From NCBI RefSeq assembly GCF_014250475.1, contig NZ_CP060204.1, positions 186,001 to 250,000 of the forward strand: DNA of 64,000 nt, in the 5' to 3' direction. The notes below the pieces were generated by a model. The model was given only the letters and a program-made list of their open reading frames with translations. It ran no database searches and had not been told where the DNA came from. The position numbers and the translations under genes are program-made. Of this stretch, positions 8,410 through 16,491 are shown in pieces. The first letter of the stretch is position 1, and each line of letters starts with the position of its first letter. This stretch comes from Selenomonas timonae. GTDB taxonomy: Bacteria; Bacillota; Negativicutes; Selenomonadales; Selenomonadaceae.

Positions 8410-8826
8410 TCACTTCACAACCTCTCCGTGCCAGTCCTTGATGCCGCCCATCTCTACAATATTTGTATAGCCCATGTTCGCGAGCTTCTGCGCAGCCTGC
8501 ATGCTGCGCGCACCGCTGCGGCAGTAGACGAAGATGCGCTGATTCTTATCGGGCAGCTCCTTCGGCGGCGTCGTATTGATGGACTCATTCGGCACATTGA
8601 TTGCGTTCGGGATATGCCCGCCCGCGTATTCGCCCGCCGTCCGCACGTCGAGAATGATATAGTTCTTCTCCTCCGCCATCATCTTCGCCGCCTCGTCGGA
8701 GGTTATACGCTGAAATGCCGCCATGCCATGATCCTTTCCGTCAGTTGCCTCGGAGGGCTGGGCGCCCCCACATCCACAGATACCGAGTGCCAGAACACCA
8801 AGGAGCAACGCTACAAATAATTTCAT
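8410..8826 (-). CDS. Rhodanese-domain lipoprotein
   Basis: A 138-residue protein with a lipoprotein signal peptide (lipobox ending ICGC, Cys19) and a single rhodanese domain. The active-site loop is CRSGARS in YCRSGARSMQAA; family signatures LDVRTAGEYAGGHIPNAINVP and GGIKDWHGE are clear. As an exported lipid-anchored protein it would act outside the cytoplasmic membrane in sulfane-sulfur transfer or thiosulfate/cyanide metabolism. The exact donor is unknown. AAGGAAG upstream supports the ATG. It lies 35 bases downstream of a paralogue of the same architecture and is probably co-transcribed with it. Confidence 0.88.
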   Translation of the reverse strand: MKLFVALLLGVLALGICGCGGAQPSEATDGKDHGMAAFQRITSDEAAKMMAEEKNYIILDVRTAGEYAGGHIPNAINVPNESINTTPPKELPDKNQRIFVYCRSGARSMQAAQKLANMGYTNIVEMGGIKDWHGEVVK

Positions 8827-8861
8827 ATTAAAACTTCCTTACAACAAAACAACCAATAAAT

Positions 8862-9266
8862 TCACTTCTCGATTTCCCCGTGCCAATCCTGAATGCCGCC
8901 GATCTCGACGATGTTCTTGTAGCCCATATGCGCGAGACGGTTCGCGATATTCATGCTGCGAATCCCCTTGACGCAGTACACGAAGATCATCTGATTACGA
9001 TCGGGCAGCTCCTTCGGCGGATCTTCGCCGAACTGCTCCATCGGGATGTTGATCGCATGCGGGATATGCCCTGCCGCATACTCCTCGGGCGAGCGCACGT
9101 CGAGGATCAGATAATCCTGCTCCCGCTGCATGAGCACCTGCGCCTCATCGGCGGTGATGCGGCGATACTTCGCCTGCTCCTTCCGATCCTCTGCCGCATC
9201 TCCGTCACAGCCGAGGATGGAGAGTGCCGTCGCAAGGAGCACGAGGACTGCCAAGATCTTTCTCAT
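8862..9266 (-). CDS. Rhodanese-domain lipoprotein (paralogue)
   Basis: A 134-residue lipoprotein (lipobox SILGC, Cys20) with one rhodanese domain. The active-site loop is CVKGIRS, keeping Cys and Arg but differing from the CRSGARS of its neighbour, so the two tandem copies probably differ in substrate. LDVRSPEEYAAGHIPHAINIP and GGIQDWHGE are near-identical to the neighbour, indicating local duplication and divergence. GGGGGGA precedes the ATG. Upstream, separated by a terminator, is a TauE/SafE-family transporter, a combination that suggests sulfur compound handling. Confidence 0.87.
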   Translation of the reverse strand: MRKILAVLVLLATALSILGCDGDAAEDRKEQAKYRRITADEAQVLMQREQDYLILDVRSPEEYAAGHIPHAINIPMEQFGEDPPKELPDRNQMIFVYCVKGIRSMNIANRLAHMGYKNIVEIGGIQDWHGEIEK

Positions 9267-9275
9267 AGATTTCCC

Positions 9276-9298
9276 CCCAAAACACCGCAGAAGCGGTG
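9276..9298 (-). terminator. Terminator between exporter and rhodanese genes
   Basis: CACCGC-AGAA-GCGGTG hairpin; on the minus strand it is followed by TTTTGGGG. It lies just after the TauE-family stop codon. Confidence 0.55.
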
Positions 9299-9300
9299 AT

Positions 9301-10059
9301 CTATCGAAAGAGTATCATAATCGAACCGCCGATCGTCGGCAGAGCAACGATCCAGAAGCGCAGTACGGGCAGCGGTGCGAGATGGGTCAGCTTCGCCCCC
9401 ACGAACGAGCCAACCGAAAGTGCGACGAGCGTCTGGATAAACAGCCACGGCTCGAGCTGTCCGTAAAGAACATAGCCGATGCCGCCGCTGATCGAGATCG
9501 GCACGATGATCATCATCGTCGTTCCAATTGCCTGCAGGAGCGGCACGCCGAAGACGACCATGAGTGCAATCTGAATGTACGCTGCCGAGCCGATGCCAAA
9601 CGCGCCTGAGAGCACGCCGCAGACAAAGCCGACAGGCAGACCGTAAAGATAGAGACGCCGCCCCGTCAGGAGTTCCTCACGCACGGAAATCTGCCGCCCG
9701 AGCCACTCTGCCTGATAGATGCGCAGGTAGAGGAGAAATGCACTTGAGAGGAGCATAAGCCCCGTAAAGAGACTCAGATTCGGTGCCTCGATATGGTTCG
9801 AGAGCACCGCCCCAATCAGCGCACCGACGAGACCTCCCGTGCCAAGCACTGCACCCGTCAGCGGCACGACCTCGCGCTCGCGGTAGTGACTGATCGCGCC
9901 CGAGAGCGTTGTAAACGCCATTGAGCCGAGCGCAACCGCAAGCGCCTGATGAATGGGAATGCCAAAGCCAACGACGAGCAGCGTGATGATGACACCGCTG
10001 CCGCCTGCTCCGACAAAACCAATGATCCCCCCCATGAGGAGCATGGACAGAAAGAGCAT
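9301..10059 (-). CDS. TauE/SafE (DUF81) family sulfite/sulfonate exporter-like permease
   Basis: A polytopic membrane protein of 252 residues with the duplicated DUF81 layout: an N-terminal GFVGAGGSGVI segment and a second half beginning GFVCGVLSGAFGIGSAAYIQ. Family members export sulfite, sulfoacetate or related anions; the substrate here is not known. The ATG at 10057-10059 is preferred because GGTGGAG lies 7 bases upstream; a GTG at 10080 would add seven residues. Downstream rhodanese lipoproteins make sulfur oxyanion handling plausible, although a terminator separates them. Confidence 0.8.
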   Translation of the reverse strand: MLFLSMLLMGGIIGFVGAGGSGVIITLLVVGFGIPIHQALAVALGSMAFTTLSGAISHYREREVVPLTGAVLGTGGLVGALIGAVLSNHIEAPNLSLFTGLMLLSSAFLLYLRIYQAEWLGRQISVREELLTGRRLYLYGLPVGFVCGVLSGAFGIGSAAYIQIALMVVFGVPLLQAIGTTMMIIVPISISGGIGYVLYGQLEPWLFIQTLVALSVGSFVGAKLTHLAPLPVLRFWIVALPTIGGSIMILFR

Positions 10060-10138
10060 AGCATTCTCCACCGGGGGCACAGCAAGCTGCGCCCCTATAA
10101 TATAAAAGGAGCTGCACAGCAGCTCCCATTCATTGCGA

Positions 10139-10213
10139 TGGTGACGCCTATGGGATTCGAACCCATGAACCCGCCGTGAGAGGGCGGTGTCTTAACCACT
10201 TGACGAAGGCGCC
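10139..10213 (-). tRNA. tRNA-Glu (CTC anticodon)
   Basis: On the minus strand GGCGCCT opens and AGGCGTC closes the acceptor stem, the T loop reads GGTTCGAATCC, and the anticodon stem CCGCC/GGCGG encloses CTCTCAC, giving anticodon CUC (Glu, GAG). The CCA end is encoded. It is the second of two identical copies 5 bases apart. Confidence 0.93.
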
Positions 10214-10218
10214 GATTT

Positions 10219-10293
10219 TGGTGACGCCTATGGGATTCGAACCCATGAACCCGCCGTGAGAGGGCGGTGTCTTAACCACTTGACGAAGGCGCC
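10219..10293 (-). tRNA. tRNA-Glu (CTC anticodon), tandem copy
   Basis: Identical over its whole length, including encoded CCA, to the copy at 10139-10213. Both lie directly downstream of gltX on the same strand, so the charging enzyme and its tRNAs could share a transcript. Confidence 0.93.
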
Positions 10294-10365
10294 ACATATG
10301 TCAACAGGAGGTACTATATCATAGAATTTACCAAAACGCAAGCGATTTTTTCGCCGCGCTCCGTT

Positions 10366-11838
10366 TTATGAGGAAAGCTGTGCCAGAGCCGCCTCAAGAC
10401 GCGCGAGTCCCGCCTCCCTGCCGAGGATGGCAAGGATCTCGGTCGCACCGCCCGGCGTCACCGCCTGACCCGCAGCCGCAATGCGCAGAACCCACATGAC
10501 CGTGCCCTTCTTCCAGCCCTCACGCTCTATGCACTCCTCGAGCAGTGCATAGAGGAGATCATTCTCCCAGCGCTCTGCGGGCAGCGCCGCAAGGATCGTA
10601 ATGAGTTCGGGCAGTAGTTCTTTTGCCGCCTCCGGCGTCACCTTGTTGCGCTTATTCTCGTAGAGATGCACGTCAAAAGGCGGCGTCTCGATCAGGAATG
10701 CAATCGCGGGGCGCACGTCGCCAAGCTTTGTGACGCGCGTGCGCAGCAGGGCGGCAATCGCCCCCCACTGCTCCTCGAGATGCGCGGGCAACTCACCTGC
10801 AAATGGACGCGCGGCTGCGGCAAACTCCTCATCCGTCATCGCCTTGAAGTACTCGCCGCTCATCCAGCCGAGCTTGTCATAGTCAAAGACGGCGGGCGAC
10901 TTCGACAGCCCCTCGAGCGAAAATGCTTCGATCAGCTCGTCCATCGAGAAGACTTCCTGATTCGTTGTCTTCGGACTCCACCCGAGGAGTGCGACATAGT
11001 TCACAATCGCCTCGGCGGGGTAGCCCATCTGCACGAGATCGTCAAAGCTCGTCGCGCCGTGCCGCTTCGAGAGCTTGCTCGTCTTACCCGTCGCATCGTC
11101 GCGCCCCATGACGGGCGCGAGATGGACGAAGACGGGAGCTTCCCAGCCGAACGCCTCATAGAGGAGCACGTGTTTCGGCGTCGAGGTGATGAACTCCGTC
11201 CCGCGGATGATGTGCGATACCTCCATGAGGTGATCGTCGATCACATTTGCAAAATTATAGGTTGGCATGCCGTCGCGCTTCAGGAGTACCTGATCCTCGA
11301 GCTCCGTGTTCGGAATTGTGACATTGCCGTGCAGAACGTCGTAGAACGTCGTCTCCCCGACGAGCGGCATTTTCTGACGAATGACGTATTCCTCGCCGCG
11401 CGCTAGATGTTCCTCCACCTCAGCGGGGCTGAGGTCGCGGCAGGTGCGTGGATATCCGCCGAAGGACTTCTCGCCGTCTGTGGGCTCCGCTTCCTCCGTA
11501 TGATGACAGAAGCAACGGTAGGCATGGCCGCTCTCCACGAGCTGTTCCGCATATTTCTTATAGATCTCCATACGCTCGCTCTGCACATAGGGACCGTAAT
11601 CGCCGCCGATATCGTCGGGTCCTTCGTCGGGCACAATACCTGCCGCATCCAGCGTGCGGCGAATGAAGTCCACCGCATCTGCCACATAGCGATTGCGGTC
11701 GGTGTCCTCTATGCGCAGGATGAACGTCCCGTCATTTGCCCGCGCAAACAGATACGCATAGAGCGCCGTGCGCAGATTGCCAATGTGCATATAGCCCGTC
11801 GGACTCGGTGCGAAACGCGTGCGAACCTCTGTCATCAA
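10366..11838 (-). CDS. gltX: Glutamyl-tRNA synthetase
   Basis: A 490-residue class I aminoacyl-tRNA synthetase. FAPSPTGYMHIGNLRTALY carries the HIGH-type motif and KTSKLSKRHGA the KMSKS-type motif (KLSKR). The bacterial GluRS layout (catalytic domain, then helical anticodon-binding C-terminus) and length are normal. A Cys/His cluster, YRCFCHH near residue 108, recalls the zinc-binding SWIM-like insert of some GluRS. GGAGGA lies 9 bases upstream of the first of two ATGs. Two tRNA-Glu genes follow at once downstream. Whether it also charges tRNA-Gln for the amidotransferase route is not decided here. Confidence 0.95.
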   Translation of the reverse strand: MMTEVRTRFAPSPTGYMHIGNLRTALYAYLFARANDGTFILRIEDTDRNRYVADAVDFIRRTLDAAGIVPDEGPDDIGGDYGPYVQSERMEIYKKYAEQLVESGHAYRCFCHHTEEAEPTDGEKSFGGYPRTCRDLSPAEVEEHLARGEEYVIRQKMPLVGETTFYDVLHGNVTIPNTELEDQVLLKRDGMPTYNFANVIDDHLMEVSHIIRGTEFITSTPKHVLLYEAFGWEAPVFVHLAPVMGRDDATGKTSKLSKRHGATSFDDLVQMGYPAEAIVNYVALLGWSPKTTNQEVFSMDELIEAFSLEGLSKSPAVFDYDKLGWMSGEYFKAMTDEEFAAAARPFAGELPAHLEEQWGAIAALLRTRVTKLGDVRPAIAFLIETPPFDVHLYENKRNKVTPEAAKELLPELITILAALPAERWENDLLYALLEECIEREGWKKGTVMWVLRIAAAGQAVTPGGATEILAILGREAGLARLEAALAQLSS

Positions 11839-11863
11839 TCTAGTTCCTCCAAAACTTCAAAAA

Positions 11864-12487
11864 TCAGCCGCGCAGATAGCTGCACAGAGCGCGGAACATG
11901 ATGAGCGAGCTCATCGCACCGGGGTCTTCGATGCCGATGCTGCGCGGACCTATGAGCGCAGCTCTCCCCCTGCGCGCCGCGATTGTCTTCGTGTACTCCG
12001 CACCTGCACGCCCCTCGTTGAGCGCCTCCTCAAGGCACTCCCGCAGACTCTTCCCGTCCGCATTCTCCGCGCGAAACGCATCGCGGATCGGAATGAGCGT
12101 ATCGAGCATTGTCTTGTCGCCGCGCTCGGCGCGCCCGCGCCGCTGAATCGCCTCAATTCCCGCAGTGAAGAGCTTCTCGAAGCTGTGCACATCGAGTCGC
12201 GTCTTATCGTTCACTGCCTCACTCGCACGCACGAATCCGATGCCGTAGAGCGGCCCTGCCGCACCGCCGACATTCTCGATGAACGCGCGTCCGATGTGAT
12301 GAAGCACATCCTTCACCGGCGCATCTGCAGGCAGCTCCGCCAGGCGTTCCCTCGCCGCCGTGAAGCCGCGCGCCATGTTCAGACCGTGATCCCCATCTCC
12401 GGTCTTGGCATCCACCGCCGTCAAATAATCCTTCTGCGCCATAATTGCGGTGATGACCACATTGACTGCGTCGCGAACATTTGCCAT
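11864..12487 (-). CDS. dhaL: Dihydroxyacetone kinase L subunit (DhaL family)
   Basis: A 207-residue protein with the DhaL nucleotide-binding Asp motif (KTGDGDHGLNMARG near residue 28) and the downstream GGAAGPLYG signature. DhaL binds ADP/ATP and phosphorylates dihydroxyacetone covalently held by DhaK, taking phosphate from DhaM in PTS-dependent systems. No dhaK or dhaM is in the window, so this is an orphan or its partners are elsewhere. The ribosome site is weak. It is 25 bases upstream of gltX on the same strand, so the two may be co-transcribed. Confidence 0.85.
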   Translation of the reverse strand: MANVRDAVNVVITAIMAQKDYLTAVDAKTGDGDHGLNMARGFTAARERLAELPADAPVKDVLHHIGRAFIENVGGAAGPLYGIGFVRASEAVNDKTRLDVHSFEKLFTAGIEAIQRRGRAERGDKTMLDTLIPIRDAFRAENADGKSLRECLEEALNEGRAGAEYTKTIAARRGRAALIGPRSIGIEDPGAMSSLIMFRALCSYLRG

Positions 12488-12617
12488 CTCATCGCACCAT
12501 CTTTCCCGAAATTAGAGTTTTCCATATTCTCATATGTATTATTATAGCACGGTATTTTCCATAGGAAAAGAGGCTTCCGACATTTCGGTGAAGCTTTCCG
12601 AAAAGACAGATTTCAAA

Positions 12618-12629
12618 TTGTTGCAACAA
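12618..12629. promoter_or_regulatory. 12-bp palindrome upstream of the RNA promoter
   Basis: TTGTTGCAACAA is a perfect palindrome within a longer near-palindrome, located 26 bases upstream of the -35 box at 12656. It could be a binding site for a dimeric regulator; none is identified. Confidence 0.3.
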
Positions 12630-12655
12630 ATTGTTATTCCTGTATTTGTCAAGTC

Positions 12656-12684
12656 TTGCGACGTACTTTTTTTTATGCTATCAT
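12656..12684 (+). promoter_or_regulatory. Promoter of structured RNA
   Basis: TTGCGA, 17 bases, TATCAT. It predicts transcription starting around 12691-12694, at the beginning of the folded region. Confidence 0.5.
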
Positions 12685-12690
12685 AATGGA

Positions 12691-12925
12691 CAAGAAGGTG
12701 AGCCTTAGGTGTGCGTATGCCTTAGCAATGTCTAACCTACAGATCTTTTAGGGAATCCGAATTGATTCCGGTGAATGCGACGCTCCTCCGGAGAACGCGG
12801 TAGTCGGACTTAGGGTACCCACCTGCTTTACGCAGGTATAGACATATAAGTCATACGGCATTTCAGACCCCTCTCTTGTGGTCAGAGTGGAACTGCCCTT
12901 GCGGCGGCTCTGTTCTGACCTTTTT
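12691..12925 (+). ncRNA. ssrS: Probable 6S RNA
   Basis: This 528-base gap has no gene but holds a promoter, a highly structured region and a terminator. Pairings seen are CGTATG/CATACG and ATGTCTA/TAGACAT closing the ends, TCCGA/TCGGA with an inner CTCC-TCC-GGAG hairpin at the distal end, and a small ACCTGC-TTTAC-GCAGGT hairpin on the 3' strand. This rod-like shape with a 3'-side hairpin in the central bubble and a length near 190 before the terminator matches 6S RNA, which binds the housekeeping RNA polymerase. No covariance model was run; identification rests on architecture and remembered sequence features. The terminator is included in the span. Confidence 0.6.
12880..12925 (+). terminator. 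Terminator of the structured RNA
   Basis: GGTCAGA pairs with TCTGACC, the stem is extended inward with GU pairs around CTTGC, and TTTTT follows. Confidence 0.8.
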
Positions 12926-13016
12926 GTATGCCTTCATGCGTGCATATTGGCAGGATTTTTTTAAAAAGAAACGAATACATAGAGATAGTATACGTTAGTT
13001 TGCGAGGGAGATCGAA

Positions 13017-15548
13017 ATGCCGGATCTGGATAAAACGAACGAAGAGATGACTGCAGACACATCCGCAAAGAAACGCGGGCGTCCGAAAAAGCGCGTGCAG
13101 GAGGAAACGGAGGATACCGCTGCCAAAAAGCGCGGCCGCCCAAAAAAGGATGAGACCGCAGCGATGCATCCTGCACCACGCCGCGAGCGCCCCACAGAGC
13201 TTGTCTTTGCGCTCGACATTGGCACGCGCAGCGTCATTGGAATCGTCGCCGAGCAACGCGACGGCCTGCTCCACATCCTCGCTACCGAGCGCATGGAGCA
13301 CAAGACGCGCGCCATGCTCGACGGACAGATTCACGACGTACCGCAGGTCGCCGCCATCATCCGCGAGGTCAAGCGCCGCCTCACCGAGCGCACGGGGGCA
13401 CTCAGCAGCGCCGCCGTCGCCGCCGCAGGACGCGCGCTCTACACGATGACCGCCGAGGCAGAGCAGGACATTACGGGCACGATCACGCCCGCACAGCAGC
13501 GCGACCTCGACTTTGCGGGTGTACAGGCGGCACAGAAGAAGCTCGCCCATTCGCACACAGTTGACGACCCGACACGCTACTACTGCGTTGGCTACAGCAC
13601 GATCCGCTACACGCTCGACGGCAATGAGCTCAAGACACTCGTCGGTCAGCGCGGCAGACACGCACAGGCGACTGTCATTGCGACATTCCTCCCGCGGCAG
13701 GTTGTCGACTCCATGCAGTCGGCACTGCGCGAGACCCATCTCGAGATGCGCGCGCTCACGCTCGAGCCGATCGCAGGCATCAACGTCCTCATCCCGCCCA
13801 CGATGCGCCATCTGAACCTCGTCCTCGTGGACATTGGCGCGGGTACCTCCGACGTCGCCATCACTCGTGGCGGCTCCGTCATTGCCTACGGCATGGTGCC
13901 GATGGCGGGCGACGAGATCACGGAGGCGATTTCACGCGAGTACCTCCTCGACTTCAACATTGCTGAGGACATCAAGCGCAAGGCAGCGGACGGGCAGGAT
14001 GTCTCATTCACGGACATCCTCGGCATGAAGCTCTCGCTGACTGCAGAACAGGTTGTCGCTGCAATCAAGCCGGGCGTGGAGAACCTTGCAAACGCAATTG
14101 CAAAGCAAATTCTCGAGCTCAACGGCGAGCCGCCGCAGGCGGTCATGCTCGTCGGCGGCGGTGCGCTCACCCCCATGATGCCTGAGCTTGTTGCAGCGGC
14201 GCTCGGTATACCCGAGGCGCGCGTTGCCGTGCGCCAGCCCGACGAGGTGGACGGGGTTGCAGAGCTGCCCGAAGAACTCCACGCCCCCGATGCGGTTACG
14301 CCGCTCGGCATTTTGAAGATCGCATCCATCAACACCCTGCATTTTCTCGCCGTCTGGATCAACGACATCGAATACAGTCTCTTCAACTTCCGCGAGCTCA
14401 ACGTCTCCGATGCTCTGCTCGCAGCGGGCATCAGTCTGCGCAAATACAACGGGCGTCCCGGCATGGGGCTGATGATTACCGTGAACGGGGAGCGCCGCAG
14501 CTTCCCCGGCACGATGGGTACGCTCGCGCAGATCACAATCGACGGCAAAAGTGCGAGTCTCGACTCGTCCATCCACGACGACTGCCGCATCAAGCTCGTC
14601 GCGGGAGAGAACGGAACGCAGCCTGAGGTACGTCTCAGCGAAATCATCGGTACGATCGACAGCTATACTGTCGTCCTCAACGGAGAGGAGACGGCGGTCA
14701 CTGCAAGCATCCTTGTCAACGAGAGCGTTCCCGAAGGCGACCCAATCCTGCGCGACGGCGATGTGATTGTCTCACGGCGTGAGCGCACGCTCGGCGAGGT
14801 ACTGCGCGCAGCGAACCTCCCGCCCACGGGGCGGCGCATCTCCTATACGCTCAACGGCGAGGCGCGCCGTTTCTCCACGCAGCCACATATCACACTGAAC
14901 GATGTCCCCGCACCGCTCTCCACCATGCTGCACGAGGGCGATATCATCGAGTACGAGGAGACCGCGATTCCGACCGTCGAATCCGTGCTCGACCTCTCCG
15001 CCACCTCCTATGCGACGATCACATACGAGGGGCGGGAGCACAATGTGCCCGCGTCCGGCTTTGCCCTCACGATCAATGGGCATGAGGCATCTCCCGGCAC
15101 CATTGTCGAGGACGGCGCTGTCATCACCTATCAGAAGGGTACGGGCAGCGCAAACGTCAGCGAGGCGCTCCTCGCCGTCGGCTTCACACCGCCGCCAGCA
15201 ACGAGCCGCGTCACCTTCACCCTCCTCGTCAACGGGGCAAAGGCAGACTTCACGAGTCCAATCCGTACGGGTGACACTCTCGAGGTAGCATTCACGCCGC
15301 TCGAGTCGCTGAACGCCTCATCGGAGACAAAGGACACGAATACGCCCGCAGCAAGCGCCATCCTGGGCAGCATCGCGGCACGCGCAGGCATCGTGCAGGA
15401 TAGTGCGCGCATGGCGGACGTGCAGGATAGTGCGCGCATGGCGGACGTGCAGCAGGACACACCATCTCCTGCACAACCGACAGAAACGACAGAATCGACA
15501 CAGAACAGCGGTACCATCACCATCGATTCCCTGATGCGGTACGATTGA
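13017..15548 (+). CDS. FtsA-like cell division ATPase with AT-hook-like N-terminus and C-terminal repeats
   Basis: An 843-residue protein, about twice the length of FtsA. Residues 18-25 and 37-44 are two KKRGRPKK motifs, the AT-hook/GRP DNA minor-groove signature. Residues about 60-440 form an actin-fold FtsA/PilM-type ATPase: LDIGTRSVIGIV (phosphate 1), LVDIGAGTSDVAI near 272 (phosphate 2), VMLVGGGALTPMMPEL near 377 (adenosine), with an SHS2-like insert. After that come about four similar beta-rich segments of 80-95 residues, each with a NGE/NGK turn and a GDxI end, then a disordered tail. The usual C-terminal membrane helix of FtsA is not evident (the end is SLMRYD). GAGGGAGATCGAA precedes the ATG. 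Related long forms occur in Negativicutes; their role is inferred to be division or envelope linked. Confidence 0.75.
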   Translation: MPDLDKTNEEMTADTSAKKRGRPKKRVQEETEDTAAKKRGRPKKDETAAMHPAPRRERPTELVFALDIGTRSVIGIVAEQRDGLLHILATERMEHKTRAMLDGQIHDVPQVAAIIREVKRRLTERTGALSSAAVAAAGRALYTMTAEAEQDITGTITPAQQRDLDFAGVQAAQKKLAHSHTVDDPTRYYCVGYSTIRYTLDGNELKTLVGQRGRHAQATVIATFLPRQVVDSMQSALRETHLEMRALTLEPIAGINVLIPPTMRHLNLVLVDIGAGTSDVAITRGGSVIAYGMVPMAGDEITEAISREYLLDFNIAEDIKRKAADGQDVSFTDILGMKLSLTAEQVVAAIKPGVENLANAIAKQILELNGEPPQAVMLVGGGALTPMMPELVAAALGIPEARVAVRQPDEVDGVAELPEELHAPDAVTPLGILKIASINTLHFLAVWINDIEYSLFNFRELNVSDALLAAGISLRKYNGRPGMGLMITVNGERRSFPGTMGTLAQITIDGKSASLDSSIHDDCRIKLVAGENGTQPEVRLSEIIGTIDSYTVVLNGEETAVTASILVNESVPEGDPILRDGDVIVSRRERTLGEVLRAANLPPTGRRISYTLNGEARRFSTQPHITLNDVPAPLSTMLHEGDIIEYEETAIPTVESVLDLSATSYATITYEGREHNVPASGFALTINGHEASPGTIVEDGAVITYQKGTGSANVSEALLAVGFTPPPATSRVTFTLLVNGAKADFTSPIRTGDTLEVAFTPLESLNASSETKDTNTPAASAILGSIAARAGIVQDSARMADVQDSARMADVQQDTPSPAQPTETTESTQNSGTITIDSLMRYD
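15393..15452 (+). repeat. 27-bp tandem duplication inside the FtsA-like gene
   Basis: A 27-base unit starting GTGCAGGATAGTGCGCGC occurs twice perfectly, followed by a 6-base partial third unit. It adds nine residues in frame to the disordered tail and looks recent. Confidence 0.9.
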
Positions 15549-15558
15549 ACCGACATAC

Positions 15559-15604
15559 AAAAAGAGCAGCGAACGCAGGACTTCCTGCACTCTCTGCTCT
15601 TTTT
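15559..15604. terminator. Bidirectional terminator between FtsA-like gene and lpxL
   Basis: AAAAAGAGCAG pairs with CTGCTCTTTTT; the inner part also pairs. It serves the two convergent genes. Confidence 0.85.
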
Positions 15605-15623
15605 CAGTTGTTCAAATGGATCG

Positions 15624-16490
15624 TTACTTCCGCAGGGATTTCCAGCGGTCGTGCAGCCAGAACCACTCCTCGGGATATGTCCGGATCCATTCTTCGATAC
15701 GTGTATTGACAATCTGTGTCACGCGCAGGACATCCGCCGCGCGGTCATCCGTCTTCTCGACCAGAATGGGAGGATCGACGGTGAGGATATGATGCCCGTT
15801 CGGCTCACGATGGATAAAGACGGGAAAGATCGGTACCCCACAGCGGCGGGCAATCGCCGCCGCACCCGTGAACGCATTCGTCGGCTGCCCGAAGAAGTCG
15901 ACAATGACACCGTCGCGCAGGCTCGGATCCTGATCGCTGATGAGCCCGATGATCCACCCCGAATCGATCATGCGGAACATCTCACGCACGCCCGTTTGAT
16001 AGGTGATGTGCATGCCGACGAGCGCACGGTACTCGTTGATGAAGCGATCCATGCCCTGAGCGCTCTGCTTTTTTGCCACCCCAACGATAGGAAGTCCCGC
16101 ACAGGCGAACGCGCCGCCCATCAGCTCCCAGTTGCCGCTGTGCGAGGTGGCAAAGATCGCCCCCTTGCCTGCCGCAGCTGCTGCACGCACCTCATCGACC
16201 GCGCCCGTCATCGTAACGTATTCGCTCATACGGGGCTTTATGACAGGAAAGCGCAGCACCTCCATCAGCATCGGGCCGAACCGCAGCGTACTCGCGCGCG
16301 CAATGCGCTCCGCCTCCGCCTTGGGAAGATGAAGACAGCGCGTGACCTGCTCGCGTGCAAGCCGCTTGCGCTTTGCAGGGACAAAGATCCATGCGAGCCG
16401 TGCCACCCCCTCCCCGAGTGCCATCGCAGCGCCGTGCGGCAACAGGCAGATGAGGCGGCTGAGAATCTTCATCACATAGTAGGAGAACAT
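15624..16490 (-). CDS. lpxL: Lipid A acyltransferase (LpxL/HtrB family)
   Basis: A 288-residue membrane-anchored acyltransferase. An N-terminal hydrophobic segment precedes the catalytic HxxxxE motif, seen as SHSGNWELMGG near residue 116. ISDQDPSLRDGVIVDFFGQP and the C-terminal YPEEWFWLHDRWKS are characteristic of LpxL/LpxM-type late acyltransferases, which add a secondary acyl chain to lipid A from acyl-ACP at the inner membrane. It starts 1 base after the lpxD stop codon, completing a lipid A pair at the end of the outer membrane cluster. Position of acylation cannot be told. Confidence 0.9.
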   Translation of the reverse strand: MFSYYVMKILSRLICLLPHGAAMALGEGVARLAWIFVPAKRKRLAREQVTRCLHLPKAEAERIARASTLRFGPMLMEVLRFPVIKPRMSEYVTMTGAVDEVRAAAAAGKGAIFATSHSGNWELMGGAFACAGLPIVGVAKKQSAQGMDRFINEYRALVGMHITYQTGVREMFRMIDSGWIIGLISDQDPSLRDGVIVDFFGQPTNAFTGAAAIARRCGVPIFPVFIHREPNGHHILTVDPPILVEKTDDRAADVLRVTQIVNTRIEEWIRTYPEEWFWLHDRWKSLRK

Positions 16491-16491
16491 C

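Noticed and set aside
12691-12925. tmRNA, SRP RNA or riboswitch as identity of the structured RNA
   Set aside because: No tRNA-like ends with CCA, no SRP Alu/GNAR features, and its own terminator ends about 90 bases before the next gene, so it is not a cis leader.
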